Shown in pieces: positions 63,878 to 64,000 of a stretch of 64,000 nucleotides of DNA. The notes under the pieces are model-generated. The model ran no database searches, was not told where the DNA came from, and saw only the letters and a program-made list of their open reading frames with translations. Source of the DNA: Tubulanus polymorphus (Eukaryota > Nemertea > Palaeonemertea > Tubulaniformes > Tubulanidae); NCBI RefSeq assembly GCF_964204645.1, contig NC_134033.1, forward strand, positions 15,254,155 to 15,318,154, read 5' to 3'. Numbering within the stretch: the first letter of the stretch is position 1; each line of letters opens with the position of its first letter. Position numbers and translations under genes: made by a program.

Positions 63878-64000
63878 TATTTCAGTTTGTTTCAAATGTT
63901 TATTTTTGTCTAACTCTATCACACCATCTTCTCGTTTAAATTTCGCGAAAGCAAAGATTTCACATCGAATTATCATTTTCTATTCACAGACTTCGGTATA

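Overview
The window looks like genomic DNA from a bilaterian invertebrate. It holds a spliced MOSPD1-type gene with GT-AG introns, an intronless SoxB2 (Sox14/21-type) gene, intron-containing tRNA-Tyr genes, and many miniature inverted-repeat elements, minisatellites and microsatellites in AT-rich non-coding DNA. The proteins and repeat content would suit a lophotrochozoan (mollusc or annelid-like), but the sequence alone does not settle the phylum. There is no sign of bacterial operons or CRISPR.

Layout. At 0.6-3.75 kb, five phase-consistent coding exons on the minus strand rebuild almost all of a MOSPD1-like ER membrane protein; the last few codons lie off the left edge. Its intron 1 contains a plus-strand tRNA-Tyr gene, and intron 2 contains a terminal-inverted-repeat element that stops next to a splice donor. 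From 3.8 to 36.5 kb I recognise no further gene. That stretch holds miniature transposon families, arrays of 24-, 30-, 39-, 47- and 108-bp repeats, a polypurine tract (6.9-7.6 kb), two facing clusters of CTCF-like motifs (16.2-18.2 kb), a structured hairpin (30.6 kb) and a palindrome-rich CATGGTAC array (34.4-35.1 kb).

At 36.5-38.5 kb lies the SoxB2 locus. It has a tandem duplication carrying POU octamers, a CCAAT/TATA/initiator promoter with standard spacing, a single 294-codon exon, a poly(A) signal, and then a dense cluster of SOX motifs. From 39 to 64 kb the window is again gene-poor. It holds a 1.1-kb CCCTCT array, a perfect 90-bp inverted repeat, a second tRNA-Tyr gene with a truncated tandem 3' copy, several hammerhead-ribozyme-like elements, and an uninterrupted (CTG)54 tract.

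Interpretation. SoxB2 sits alone in a large gene-poor interval rich in AACAATG motifs, as expected for a developmental transcription factor with distal and possibly autoregulatory elements (inference). The most unusual signals are three. One is a dispersed family of short elements that share a CTGANGA-stem-GAAAC core and a GTGGGATT tail. Another is the clustering of oriented CTCF-like motifs inside minisatellites. The third is a recurring pattern in which part of a foldback element has been amplified into a tandem array.
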